Assembly (NCBI GenBank): GCA_021307315.1 | Contig: JAJSPD010000003.1 | Coordinates: 682,001 to 746,000 of the forward strand | Length of the DNA stretch: 64,000 bases | Direction: 5' to 3' | From: Bisporella sp. PMI_857 | Taxonomy: Eukaryota > Ascomycota > Leotiomycetes > Helotiales > Helotiaceae | Shown here: positions 26,426 through 37,427 of the stretch, piece after piece | Position numbering within the stretch: the stretch's first letter is position 1 | Layout: every line of letters starts with the position of its first letter | The notes under the pieces: generated by a model | The model's database searches: none | Told to the model about the DNA's origin: nothing | The model's input: only the letters and a program-made list of their open reading frames with translations | Translations under genes and position numbers: made by a program

Positions 26426-27942
26426 TCAGGCTCGTGCTATCTGAAATCCGGTTAGAATAATTTGAACGATGCTAAGAACAATCGAAATACCCCCTATAAC
26501 AAAAATTGCCCAAAATGTGTAGAATCTGAGAACATCTCGGCGGTCAAACCATAGTGTTTTGAGATCACTAGGATTTTGCGAGTCTACATATTCGTGAAGT
26601 TTGCGGAGCCTGCCACCAAGGAAAGGGAAATCTGCCCTTGCTGAATAGAGAGACTTTATCGAAGGGGCGTCAATTTGATCATAAATTGCTGTTCTTGCGG
26701 CCGCAACACCACACAACTCTTGTAGTAGAGGATCCACCATATCCTGCTTGGCGAATGGCGATCTCATCTTCTCAAACTCTTTGATGGCACGGTCATGCTG
26801 ACCAAAGAGAAGCCTGTAGGAACACAGCGCCTCAGCGAAAAAATCCTGGCAATACGGCTCCGATGTCCTTTCCAATGTCGATTCGGATAGACTAGAGCTC
26901 TCTGAATCACTGGAGGACCTGGACCTCTGTTGATAGATTCTAGAATGCGGGTTATTAGCATGGTATGTGCGAATCAAGCTCTGGGGCTGCTATGCTACCT
27001 TGAAAAAATCGTAGATTTAGAGTCTCTGCCCATGCAAAGCATGGCACAAAATGATGGATACCGAAATATCTTCAGCACTAAGGTTCGCTCATCAAACTCG
27101 AGATGCAAACTAATTGCATCCACCCACTCAATTCGAACGTGGCCTACTTTTAGAATTGTGTAGTAACTTAAATTTGAGGCGATAAGGGAGTCCCCCAAAA
27201 ACGTCTGGCTTTGGTATCGTGAACCTTTCCGAAGCGGCTTTGGTACAAAAGTTCCGAAGTTCCCTAGGAGCGAGAGAAAGGGCTGTTTTATGACGTCCGC
27301 ATCGATCCTGCATACTAGAGACCTCCACGCACTACTACGGAGCGACTTCAAAGGGTCTAAGGAATCTTTTAAAGTGAGTTGTATCGAACCCTCAGTTTGG
27401 AATTGGCTCGGGGTATAAAGCATGGTAATCCAAGAGATAATCAAGAAAATGTGTTGACACATTATCGACTCCTGCGACTTTTCTCTCAAAATGTTTTCTC
27501 CACCATCGAAATGTGCGGAAATTGATCGTATGGAGGAGTCCCGGGTCTTCAACACCTCTGCAGTCTCAATTATGGACCGAAAAACTTGAGCTGAGACACT
27601 CGTTTCCTGCTCCGTGCCTCTGGTTTCTGTAGCGTATAAGATATTCAGAATTTTGTGGTTGTTTTGTTGGCTGACATATTCTTGAATTTGATGCCCAATA
27701 AATTCCAGATACCATTCAGCGTAACACTTGAATGACTTATAATTGTGAATATTTGATATGTCGGTAAATTCGTTAATGGATTTCAGAAGGTCTAACCGAG
27801 GGCCAGTGAACGTTGACATTGGTTCCAAAACTGTACCTGCTAACAATATTATGAGGTGCCATGACAAGTTGAGTGAAAGAGCGTTACCATGCGCAGGCTC
27901 TATATCTGTGAGTCCACTCCTAAGCTGTTCACCTTGTTTAGT
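26426..27942 (-). CDS. unknown conserved fungal protein with C-terminal membrane helix
   Basis: Matches, from memory, a large family of uncharacterised ascomycete proteins. Exons seen: about 27942-27888, 27836-26999 and 26939-26426. The junctions keep phase; the first intron (27887-27837) joins DIEPAHG to TVLEPMSTFTGPRLDLL, and the second joins IFSR to IYQQRS. Typical stretches: INEFTDISNIHNYKSFK, SIMCQHIFLIISWITMLY, LTLKDSLDPLKSLRS, IEWVDAISLHLEFDERT and LKIFRYPSFCAMLC. A serine-rich linker follows, then a helical part ending in a single hydrophobic segment (FWAIFVIGGISIVLSIVQIIL). Function unknown; this family often sits near HET or NLR genes in such genomes (recollection). The true start codon is not found: the frame meets a TAG just before 27942, so an additional 5' exon is expected. 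Confidence 0.72.
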
Positions 27943-28627
27943 CTATCCTACGTGTAAGTTGGAATATTTGAAGACATGTGAATTGCAAACCGTTCTGCGC
28001 CATCTCCAATCCGAGTACTTATTGTTGATATTCGGCCTCATTATATCCGACCTTTAGACAAAGCATTAATTCATGATCGATCAACTTCTAAGTTCTGGGT
28101 TATAATTTACCTGTGGTCATAGTTAAGCCGCACCAAAGCACCTAATGGCTTAATCTATATACAGTTGCAACATGGCTTACATAGCCCAGACACAGCCTCC
28201 TAATGACTAATAGATATTGGATATTGCTTATTGACGACACAACACCATCTATATCGTGTTCCGATCGTCTATTAATGGGTGGCCAGAAGCGTGCTTCAGC
28301 CTCTAGGGCTCGCTGCTATAATTGTGGGAGATTCTACTCAATGCTATGGCCACAGTTTCATATCTACTTTCGGAAGAACAAAATGTTATGCAATTTGGGC
28401 CTTTATAGCAGCAGCATCACTACCACCACATAATCGTTTCTTCTTATATAAAACAGTTACATGCATAACACAATATAATCGTTGATTGCTACTCTAGAAA
28501 TATCATGTGTCCGCTGCCCCATAAACAGTACTAACCTAATAGCCTTATGCAAAACAAACTGGTGGGCCATACTCCCACTCACCATTTCTGTTTATAGCGG
28601 CTTGCTTTTTATCGAAACTTGAAAGAT
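27943..28627. other. intergenic, no gene seen
   Basis: AT-rich spacer of about 0.7 kb. A plus-strand frame at 28279-28485 has no family features and lies in low-complexity sequence. The missing first exon of the neighbour on the left may lie here. Confidence 0.45.
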
Positions 28628-29760
28628 CTAGAGTGGTGAAATAACAATAGATCGCGTTTCGACGCTTTTTCGGGGCGGTGTATTAGATGGCGCACGAGGA
28701 TTGTGAAATGCGATATGAGGACATACTGCAAGTTAATGTATTAACACAATTTCATAATCTGCAACAGATGTACTCACTTCTTGCTTGGTCACCCGGTATA
28801 GTATCATACATTACAAACATGAATGGTTCTTGTGGAGTCTGGTGTTCCAGCCAACACTAATTCATCAGCCCACACAGTTATTAGTAATAGAGGTGCGCTT
28901 ACCCAACGCTGAGAAGCCCTGTATTTGATGTAGTAGACCTCACCGGCTCTTCCAGGGATAACTCGGTCTGCTTCAATGAGATCTGCAGGCTGGATTGAAC
29001 GAAAATCACACAAAGTTAAAGGACTGTCCTCCGCAACGGGGTTGAGGATGCGCCAAGTACTTCAAATCATTAGTCTCAGTTAACGGTAGAAGAAACAGCT
29101 ATTTGTTTGCTCACTTTACAATGCGGAAACGATATCCTGGCTTGAGGTATAATCTCTGGTCTTCTGGACTGAGGTGCCGACGAATCATTTCCGGCCCTGA
29201 CCGCGCGGTGACATCTGGAAACCTCAGTCCATATAAAAGATTGATAGTCAGAAAACATGGTAGATACCATTGTGTGCACCAATTGCAGGACCTTCAATTA
29301 GAAGAGGACTCTCTAGGTCGATTATCGTTCTTTCAATGTGTCGATTTTCCCTAAGCTTGGGTTGAAAAGTTAATATGAAACAGATTTTGTTAGGCATAGT
29401 GTATTGTACCTTGAAATCATAACACACAACATGAGTCGCATCAAGGCTGGCTGCCAACAGCTGCTCAGTTTCCCTTTTGTAAGCATCCACAGTTGACAGA
29501 CTGTTCTCCTCAAGAGCATTGCTGAATGAGACCTTGCTTTGGTGTTGAAGAACTTGAAAACCACAGTTGGCGATATTGTACTGCCCTAAATTCTGTCGAA
29601 TATCCTCAATAGAAACATCGTGATTTTCGTATTGAAGATTAGACCTCGGAATGGAGGAATCTAGTTCATTTTCAGGCGAAAGAAGAACCAAATAAGGCTT
29701 TTCTTCTTCGTAGAGAGGGATGTCTGCAAGAAAGGACACCTCGGCCGTAATAGAAGGCAT
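28628..29760 (-). CDS. CmcJ/NvfI (AsaB/CTB9)-like oxidoreductase
   Basis: Member of the family of small fungal enzymes often called hydroxylase/desaturase or methyltransferase CmcJ-like. Some members (NvfI) are non-haem iron oxygenases of secondary metabolism. Six exons: 29760-29410, 29355-29268, 29214-29115, 29059-28903, 28856-28778 and 28725-28628; 290 aa, the usual family length. Marks: FLADIPLYEEEKPYLVL, the GFQVLQHQSKVSF segment, LLIEGPAIGAHNDVTARSG (the H-x-D, residues 145 and 147, fits an iron-binding pair), RIVNTWRILNPVAEDSPLTL, VYYIKYRASQRWCWLEHQTP and CPHIAFHNPRAPSNTP. The first intron (54 bp) stays open in frame. Without the last two splices the C terminus looks garbled, which may mislead automatic gene callers. 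No backbone synthase is nearby in the window. Confidence 0.88.
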
Positions 29761-30742
29761 CCCTAGGCATCCCAGGAGGCAGAAAACAAAAGATGAGCTG
29801 GGTTAAAGTGGATATTGGGAAGCTATTGATCAATATTGGCATCCTTTTGCTGGGGTTGCCTAAATACAACCGATGCCTCGATTTGTGTGCAATGGTGAAC
29901 AATAACCACTGTACTATAGTTGATTAATTCAACCTTGACTAAACGGAGCATGAGGTGATTCCCCCACGCTACACCCACACTATCATTAATCTGTGATAGC
30001 AAATCAGCCTTGCAAGTTTTAAGCCTCATTACATAAACCGTATTTCGTATATTCGGGCGAGCTACTATTGTTAGGCAGTTGAACAAATGAAAAGCGAAAA
30101 CTAGAACCTTGTGACAGAATATGCAGTTCCTACAAGCTGTGCATTGGATCATGGCGGGAAAGCTGGTATGTGACTTACTAAGCACGGAATGTATCGAGAT
30201 ACGGCTGCTCGAATTTTATTTGTGCAATATGTGACATGCAATGTGATAGAATTACCCGTAGTTAGGCAGCAACATAGGGCATGCATATTCTGTAGGAGGT
30301 TCCTTGCCGCCACTTTGAAGATGCACCAAAGCTGGGCGTTTGAATGCATGTTTGGTGCAATCTTGAGTCCATTGAAATAGGGCAACCGTATGGGGGCACA
30401 TCGTAAAGTTTACAGTAAATACAAAACGTTGCCGTGTACGTATTGAATATCTTGGCGATATCACTTACAATGACAAGGCTGGAGTAACCCCTGGTCACGG
30501 CTGCATTTCGCTATTTGCCACCAAGAACGAGATACAGGAGTGGTTGGTTGTTTCTATCTACTTTGATTTTCAACCTGAAGGACATGTTTTCACTATCCAA
30601 ACTTCTGGTACTTACTGGATATTCTGTTAGGGCTTCCTCTTGTGTGATCGATATTGGTTTGTTCAAGAGCTACACTTGTCCTTGTTCCAGTATTCATACA
30701 AGTAAACTACGCACTGAATTGCAGTCCCCACTAAGAGTCAAC
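29761..30742. other. intergenic, no gene seen
   Basis: About 1 kb between divergent genes, presumably promoters of the CmcJ-like and amidase genes. Short overlapping frames have no motifs. Confidence 0.5.
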
Positions 30743-32602
30743 ATGGCAGTGATTGATGTTCTTACGGCTTCTGGTGAAGATTTGCAGGCTCTTTTAAAAG
30801 AAGGAAAAACAACATCTATGGAACTGATCGACTTGTATTTGGATCAAATCAAGAAACATAATCATCATGGGCTAGAATTAAATGCCATGATAAGCGTCGC
30901 CCCTCGTTCATATTTGATTTCGATCGCAAAACAGCTTGATGAAGAACGCGCTGCTGGGAGAATTAGAGGGCCGCTGCACGGACTACCGATCACCGTGAAG
31001 GTATGTGATTCTTTTCTGTCTTTTGAGAAGAGATCTTACAATATCGTATTAGGATAACATTTGCACTGATAAATCTCTTGGTATGGACACCACATGTGGA
31101 GCATTTGCGTTGGTTGGGGCTGAGCCAAAAGGGAATGCTCCCATCATTGAACGTGTGAGTACCGCGGAATGCTTCTCAGGACAAACTTAACACCAAAATT
31201 AAATGAAAGCTTATAGACGCTGGCTTGATCATAATCGGAAAGGCGAATTTGTCGGTTAGTCTACGCACAGTCGCTGCAATTTATATCCACCTTGCTAAAA
31301 AAAAAATTGACAGGAGATGGCAGGTTGGAAAGGGTTCGGAATTACTACGGGTTGGTCAGCCGTTGGAGGTCAAACTCAGTCACCATATATTATCGGCGGT
31401 GTTGCAAAGGGAGAAAAGCTTTTGGGCCACACAGTGTGTATTTCTTTCCCCCCCTGTGAGAAAAAGCATATGCTTACAGTCAAGACTCCCGCTGGATCTT
31501 CTTCCGGTAGTGCAGTAAGCGTCGCTGCTGGGTTCGCCCCTTTGTCAGTAGCCACAGAGACTGATGGATCCATCTCTCAACCAGCCAATCGTGCTGCTCT
31601 TTATGGCCTCAAACTCACCGTAGGCAGCGTTCCCACTGATGGCACTGCGCCTTGGTCTGCTTTAACCGACAGTGTCGGTGGTATGGCAAAGACCGCCCAA
31701 GACCTAGCATATCTCGTAGAGTCTCTCGCTACTGGAGTAGAATTATTTACATCTTTGAACAAAACTAAACTTTGGACCGAACAAACAGTTGGATTTGTAG
31801 ATGACAAACTGTGGGAATTTGTTGACTTCATCTGCACTGCGGATCCAGTTCTTATAGCACAACAACAAGAACTTTACAAGGAAACAAAGTCTATACTAAA
31901 GCAACACGGAGCTAAAGTACATGAGAATGTCCCATTGACGTCCATGAATGAGCTGCAGCTTGATAATGAGGATGCCTTAGACCAGCTGTGGAGTGAGTAG
32001 AAATATGATGACTAATAGTATTGTGTTAACATACACGTAGATCACGATTTTGCAAAAGCTTGGGAGGGATTCTTAAACTTCTTTCAGGAGTCGAAAGTCA
32101 AAACAATTACCGATATTGTAGAATTCAATAAGCAGAATGCGGAGAAAGCACTGCCGCCTGGTCAGATACTCCCCTACTTCGTCTTGGGATATACTAAAAT
32201 ATCTAAGTAGAGCATCCTGGTCAACAACTATTAGAAGCTACTCTGGAAGACAAGATGTCTGCTGACAAATATTCAGAAGGAGTTGAGATTATCCGCACAG
32301 CGGCGAAGAAGAACGGAATTGATAGAACGCTGACGGAATTTGGATTAGATGTGATCGTCGGACCCATGGATGGGCGAATACCTACGATCGCAGCTGCTGC
32401 AGGCTGTCCCGTTGGAACTGTGCCTCTGGGATATTCCAAAACAAATGGCCGTCCATTTGGGCTAGCCGTTGTAGCAGCTGCAGGAGATGACCAAAAAATT
32501 CTCAACTTTATGGCTGCTTGGGATGAAACTATGCCGAAGAGAAAGCCTCCACCACAACTAGTAGATTGGGACGAGAGCAAAGAGCGTTTATCAAAGGTAT
32601 AA
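30743..32602 (+). CDS. amidase-signature hydrolase (soluble paralogue)
   Basis: Seven exons: 30743-31000, 31053-31154, 31210-31254, 31314-31433, 31485-31992, 32041-32160 and 32211-32602; 514 aa. The ATG giving MAVIDVLTASGEDLQALL was chosen because most relatives start there; an in-frame upstream extension (hydrophobic, MFSLSKLLVLTGYSV) cannot be excluded. Catalytic Lys in LPITVKDNICT, cis-Ser loop TPAGSSSGSAVSVAAG, nucleophile Ser in ATETDGSISQPA. The C terminus has LDVIVGPMDGRIP, CPVGTVPLGY and NGRPFGLAVV. Exons 2 (102 nt) and 3 (45 nt) have exactly the lengths of exons 2 and 3 of the amidase at 19429, so the two genes share ancestry. The acceptor of exon 5 (CAAG before ACT CCC) is the weakest junction. 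Physiological amide unknown. Confidence 0.88.
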
Positions 32603-33102
32603 CAATATGCGTAATAATGCCTTCCCAAAAGGAGGAATCTGAATGGATGCTGGCTATCTCAGGGGGTTTCGATTCGCTCCTGCCTGCTCCGCTTTGGCAG
32701 AGCACTTATGGCTCTATTTAATGTAGCTAGTCCATTTCATGCTTTTCCTACTCATCTCTACTTCGTATGCTCCCGCAACTGCATTCGCTCGTTAATGGGT
32801 TATTGCGTTGACCCTGGGATTTTCCTAATTACATCTTGTTTGCACTCGTATTTGTTAGTATTGGAATGCCATTAGTGTTAACGTTCTGGCACAATATACC
32901 GCAAGAACTCTGATGATCTGACTGTTACATAACATGTAATCTCTACAGATTACGGTTTCACACGCTTAAACGACTTTCAGATCTGCTGTTACATCACTTT
33001 TTATTACAATGCATCCATTGTGTTCCCAATAATCCAAACGCAAAACACGGCCTAAACCTCGCAAAATACCGATTTGAATACCTCCTGATCCAGCACTTCT
33101 AT
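32603..33102. other. intergenic, no gene seen
   Basis: A 500-bp spacer between convergent genes; nothing recognisable. Confidence 0.55.
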
Positions 33103-35030
33103 TCAGACATCAACCTTCTCCCTCGGACGGCCAATCTCAGATCTCCTCCTCTTCCTCTCCAACCTCTTCTGTCTTGCGACTTCCAATTCCTGAGCAAACT
33201 TGCTTCGCAACCGGATCTTATCGCCCTTCCAGTAGAAGATATAAATAGGGATGATGACCAACACTCCAATACACGCCAATATCGTACTTGGATAGATCAA
33301 ATGATATTTCTTTCCTCCAATATTCTCGTAGACTAGAAGATGCATTAGGTCTTGCTCTTGATAGAGCACGAAATCGAAAATATACTTACAAGGATGCGCA
33401 TACAGCGCCGCAATACCAGCCAGCAGATCTCTTGCGAGATCGTTGCCTCCTGTAGCTGAGGCGGCATAAGGGCCGTAAGCAGCGATCATGTAATCGATAG
33501 ATGATTTATAGACACCGTAGTTTGCTATACCGATCACGGCGGCGAAGATTACTGGCGCAATCCAGTGGGACTTGTCAGGTCCCCAACTTGTCCAAGAGAA
33601 GCCGAAGAGACCGATTGGAAGTAGGGGTGCCACTGTACATGTTAGCTTTGTGATTGGGAAAGAGGTCGAAGGACTTACGGAACAAGAGCCACCAGAGACG
33701 AGATTCAGGAGACAGGCGATCGGGGTCGATTTTGCGGGTTTTGTTGTGATGCCAGATCACGGGAAGGTAGGTAAGATACGAGATGATATATGCGACGACC
33801 GAGCTACAAATGATGTTAGTAAACATGCATCATAGACCCCACATAGTAAGATCACTTACGCCAGAAAACAAAGACCAATCTGATACGTCTCAAAGCCATG
33901 TTGTTCAAAGATTGGTGTGAAAGCTTCTAGGAAAATGAACACCAGCATGTCTGCGAAGCCACTGAGAAGTGAAAGCCATAGTACAATCGGCTCGGTAAAG
34001 AACATTAGGAATGGACGCCACCAGATCTTTCCAATTTCCTTTGGAGAAAAGCGAGGCTTCTTGACTTCAAAGGGGCCATAGATATCCTCTCCATTCTTGC
34101 GGCGGCGTTTCGCTTCTCGATCCATGAGAATGAATGTATTCGTCTCAGGAACAAGGAAGAAATGCAGTACTTGCACGATTCCGCCCACTATAGACCCAGA
34201 GTTAATGATTGGCTGTTTATGAAAATAATATAAAGCTATTGCATAAAATTTAAGAAGCGAGGGCTGTGAAATATAAACACGTCTTGCAGGGGCCACTTAC
34301 TGATCAGCAGCACCCAGAATATCCACTCAACTGCATGATACTGCCCTACAAAACCTCCAATGACTGCACCAATAGGAGCACCTCCCACGCTGGAGAGGAT
34401 AACAAATGCTACAGCATATTGGAAGCCGGTGTCCTCAGGTCGATACAGGTCTGCGATGACACCTAAAGTAACACTTCCACCAGCGGTTGACAGACCACCC
34501 AGCGCACGTGCAACCAGAACACCACCAAAGGTTGGGCTCAGGGCAGACAGGATCTGCCAGATATTGACTAAAAACAACGATGCCTGTTGCGTCGGCCATC
34601 GACCCAACTCCTCAGACCAAGGCGCCCAGAACTCACAGCCAAAAGCATACGTCAGCAGAAAGATGAACTGACCCAAGCGGGCCTTGTTTGTTGAAACGCC
34701 GTACTTTTCAGATAGCCCATCGACCGCGAACCCATACATACTGGCGTTCGAGTTCATAGATGTCTGAATGAACAAGATGAGGACAAGGATGCTCCATTTA
34801 CGCCATTCAGGCCAAGAGTATGGAAGCGCTTCTTCGGCGTCGTCTTCTGTAAGCACACTTCTGCCACGAGAGGATGTCTTCTCGTTAGCTAGAATATCTG
34901 CTCCGTCTCTAGCGCCAATTAAGTCTTGCTTGCCGCCGTCCGTTCGACTATCGACACTATTCTTGTGCTCTTCGACGCGTGTTGTTGCGACCGAGTCGCG
35001 GTAAGTGGAGGAGGTGGTTGAATGTGACAT
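33103..35030 (-). CDS. MFS multidrug transporter, DHA1 family (H+ antiporter)
   Basis: Polytopic plasma-membrane exporter of the DHA1 (12-helix) drug:proton antiporter class. Five exons: 35030-34301, 34187-33860, 33803-33679, 33632-33390 and 33332-33103; 551 aa. It has a long polar N-terminus (about 85 residues, Ser/Thr/Glu-rich) before YSWPEWRKWSILVLILFIQ. Motifs: LGRWPTQQASLFLVNIWQI, VARALGGLSTAGGSVTLGVI and APIGAVIGGFVGQYHAVEWIF, the antiporter region. It also has HFFLVPETNTFILMDREAKR and the basic tail KFAQELEVARQKRLERKRRR. Similar proteins export polyketides, azoles or polyamines; the substrate is unknown here. Confidence 0.9.
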
Positions 35031-36125
35031 ATTGAATGAATTATGTACTCATTCGAATTTTGGTACTATAGAACCTCCAAACGTAGTGAAAATAGAGGAG
35101 CTGGGAGACTCGAAATCGCGAGTATCCTCTCCACGCCAATATTACTTGACTTTTTTTTTTTCTTGGGCGAACATTGAGCCCGTCATAATGTGATTCTGTG
35201 ATCCGGGTGTAATGACCTCATCTCACAGGGCATATCCGTGCCGCAATGGACCTGGTGTCACCGGACAAGCCTTGAAACTCTTGGATGCGAATAACCAGCA
35301 TGTTTGGATGGTGAGCGATTGGAATGCCATGCAGTGAGAAGCATCAGAAAGTCTGGGGTAGCGGGATCGACAAAGCCATTCTCCCCTGCAACCAATGACG
35401 CCAACTGATGTCAGCCAAGACGCATCATGGGAGCCGCCAAGATCTTTGACATGAAAGTTCAGGTGTTGGAGGTTGAGATGGGAGGCAGTATGATTATTTT
35501 GCACAGGAAGAATTTCCAGGAGGAGAAAGCATAACTAATGCCTAGTCAATACTCTGTACTCAGTAGTAATGGAATCGAGAGAACCTCTAGTCTCCTGCAA
35601 CGTAACCACTCTCTTCTAAAATCTATTCCTTAATTGTCTTGAGTTTTAAAAGTCTTTCATTGAGTAGAAAAGAACAGGAGAGAAAAGAGGATAAGCATTG
35701 AACAAGGCTACGACTAAGGGGAGAAGGCATGCTTATTTTTGTGGGGGCGTTCTTGACACTCCAAATGGAATTCGGCAGGCTGACCTCGTCAAAGCCTAAT
35801 CAACCTCAACCTAAGGAGATCCAATCACAAATGATTTTTAGCCTTCCCTTGGCCAGGGTTTTTGTAGTTGAAATAATGCTACGCGCAACTGCTTAAATCG
35901 GAGGTCAAAGAGCAAAGAATTGAACTTCTTCGGTAGCTTTATGGAGTGCTCTCGACCGCAACGTTTTAATCAGGATAGAAGTCTATACAATACAACAATA
36001 CAGAATATTAAACGGGAAGAGAGAAAATAATGAGCTGGCAAGAAAGCAACGCTCATGCTCGAAGCATCCACACAGAAGCACGGGAAAAATATATTGGTAT
36101 ATATATTCGGATATCTCCAGAACAA
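35031..36125. other. intergenic, no gene seen
   Basis: 1.1 kb with a T-rich run around 35150-35160. It presumably holds the promoter of the DHA1 transporter on its left side. No supported coding frame. Confidence 0.5.
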
Positions 36126-37427
36126 TCAAGTCCTAGGTGGGATACTAGTCCACTCTTTGACCTCCTTAAAATCCATGACTCGGTTTGGCCCACCTCTTCT
36201 GCCCTGAACATCTTGCCAGTCACGATTGATAGCAGTCTCCGGCCGCCATCTAAATGCCTCCTTCAGCCTCTCATCTAACACACCCTCCATTGTATCAGCA
36301 ACAAGTCCTCCAATACTCGATATATGCATAAAGCCATGCCCACTCCCACCAACCGCTAGCACCAAGCTCGGCCACTGCGGATGTCTATCAATCAAAAAGT
36401 GGCGATCCGGCGTATCAGCGCACCAGCAAACCCTCGCAAAGCTAAATGGCCGGTCTGTGAGTTGTGGCATCGTATCTCGCAGAAAATCTCTCACGCGCTC
36501 CTCGGCTTCGAGGGGGATTTGTTGCCGAGCAAATGGGACGCTCGCTTTTCCATTTGGGGTGTCGATGAAATTCGTATATCCAGGATGTTCATCACAGATC
36601 TTTAACTCTCCTCGTTCGGCATCAGGCTCCATGAAGAATCCCTTCTCAATATTGAACAAGACAGGCAGGTTCTTATAAAGTTCGCGTTCTTCAGGAGTCA
36701 TTTTGATATGTGCCAGAGTCCAGGCGGTTGGCCGTAACTGATCTTTGAAATCTAGAAGACTTGGCGCCTGAGCTCTATTCGCGAGAATGATTGTATCTGC
36801 GAGATGCCGTTTCCCATTTTCTATCTCCACACCCACAATATCATTGTGGTCGATGACGAATTTCGTAACATTTCCCTCAGATCCAGTGATGAACTTGACG
36901 CCCAGGCGTTTGGACTCTTCATACGCAGCCATAAGTGCACCACGAGCAAACACCCAGCCAGCTCCGGACCTTTTGAAACCTCCCTTCCAACCTGGGAAAT
37001 CACCCGTGAGTACACCTTCCGGCATAGCCTTACGAAACGCAGCCGGTTTATCCAGCCATTCCATCTCGGGATCCTGGTCAAGCTTCTCATGCTCGATCAA
37101 CTGAGCCAGCCCTTCTGCGGTATGTGCGCACTGTATATACCCCGTATTATGATAGAAGGGTATAAAGACAGGGTCGGTCGTCCACCCTTTCGTTGCGAGC
37201 TGGCGAAGGGTCCGCCATACGTAGTTATCGTCTGAGCCGTCATCGAACGAGGCTTCTTCGACAATTTTGTTCACGTCGTTTCCTGCTGCTATTGGAGACG
37301 GCAGCTCGTATGGGTCTAGCACTGTGATATTGCTATAGCCGCGCCGGACGAAATGTAATGCTATAGAGCAACCCCAAGTGCCGGCGCCTACGATGATGAT
37401 GGATGCATCATGGCGTGGTGGAGACAT
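36126..37427 (-). CDS. fructosyl-amino-acid oxidase (amadoriase)-like flavoenzyme
   Basis: Intronless, 433 aa. DAO-type FAD oxidase predicted to oxidise fructosyl amino acids (Amadori products), releasing the amino acid, glucosone and H2O2. The Rossmann motif is IIIVGAGTWGCSIALHFVRR. Next come NDVNKIVEEAS, GWVFARGALMAAYEESKRLG, LRPTAWTLAHIKM and RVCWCADTPDRHFLIDRHP, whose Cys region carries covalent FAD in this family. The protein ends with AVGGSGHGFMHISSIGGLVAD. These segments distinguish it from sarcosine oxidase. The stretch ILANRAQAPSLLDF replaces the more usual AGANS-type segment that contacts flavin, a mild oddity. No PTS1-type SKL end is present (the tail is IPPRT), so peroxisomal location is not indicated. 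Confidence 0.88.
   Translation of the reverse strand: MSPPRHDASIIIVGAGTWGCSIALHFVRRGYSNITVLDPYELPSPIAAGNDVNKIVEEASFDDGSDDNYVWRTLRQLATKGWTTDPVFIPFYHNTGYIQCAHTAEGLAQLIEHEKLDQDPEMEWLDKPAAFRKAMPEGVLTGDFPGWKGGFKRSGAGWVFARGALMAAYEESKRLGVKFITGSEGNVTKFVIDHNDIVGVEIENGKRHLADTIILANRAQAPSLLDFKDQLRPTAWTLAHIKMTPEERELYKNLPVLFNIEKGFFMEPDAERGELKICDEHPGYTNFIDTPNGKASVPFARQQIPLEAEERVRDFLRDTMPQLTDRPFSFARVCWCADTPDRHFLIDRHPQWPSLVLAVGGSGHGFMHISSIGGLVADTMEGVLDERLKEAFRWRPETAINRDWQDVQGRRGGPNRVMDFKEVKEWTSIPPRT

Noticed and set aside
28804..29013. Alternative C-terminal end of the CmcJ-like gene reading through 28902
   Set aside because: Splicing 28902-28857 and 28777-28726 restores the family C-terminus (QTPQEPF and CPHIAFHNPRAP), so the read-through frame is intron.
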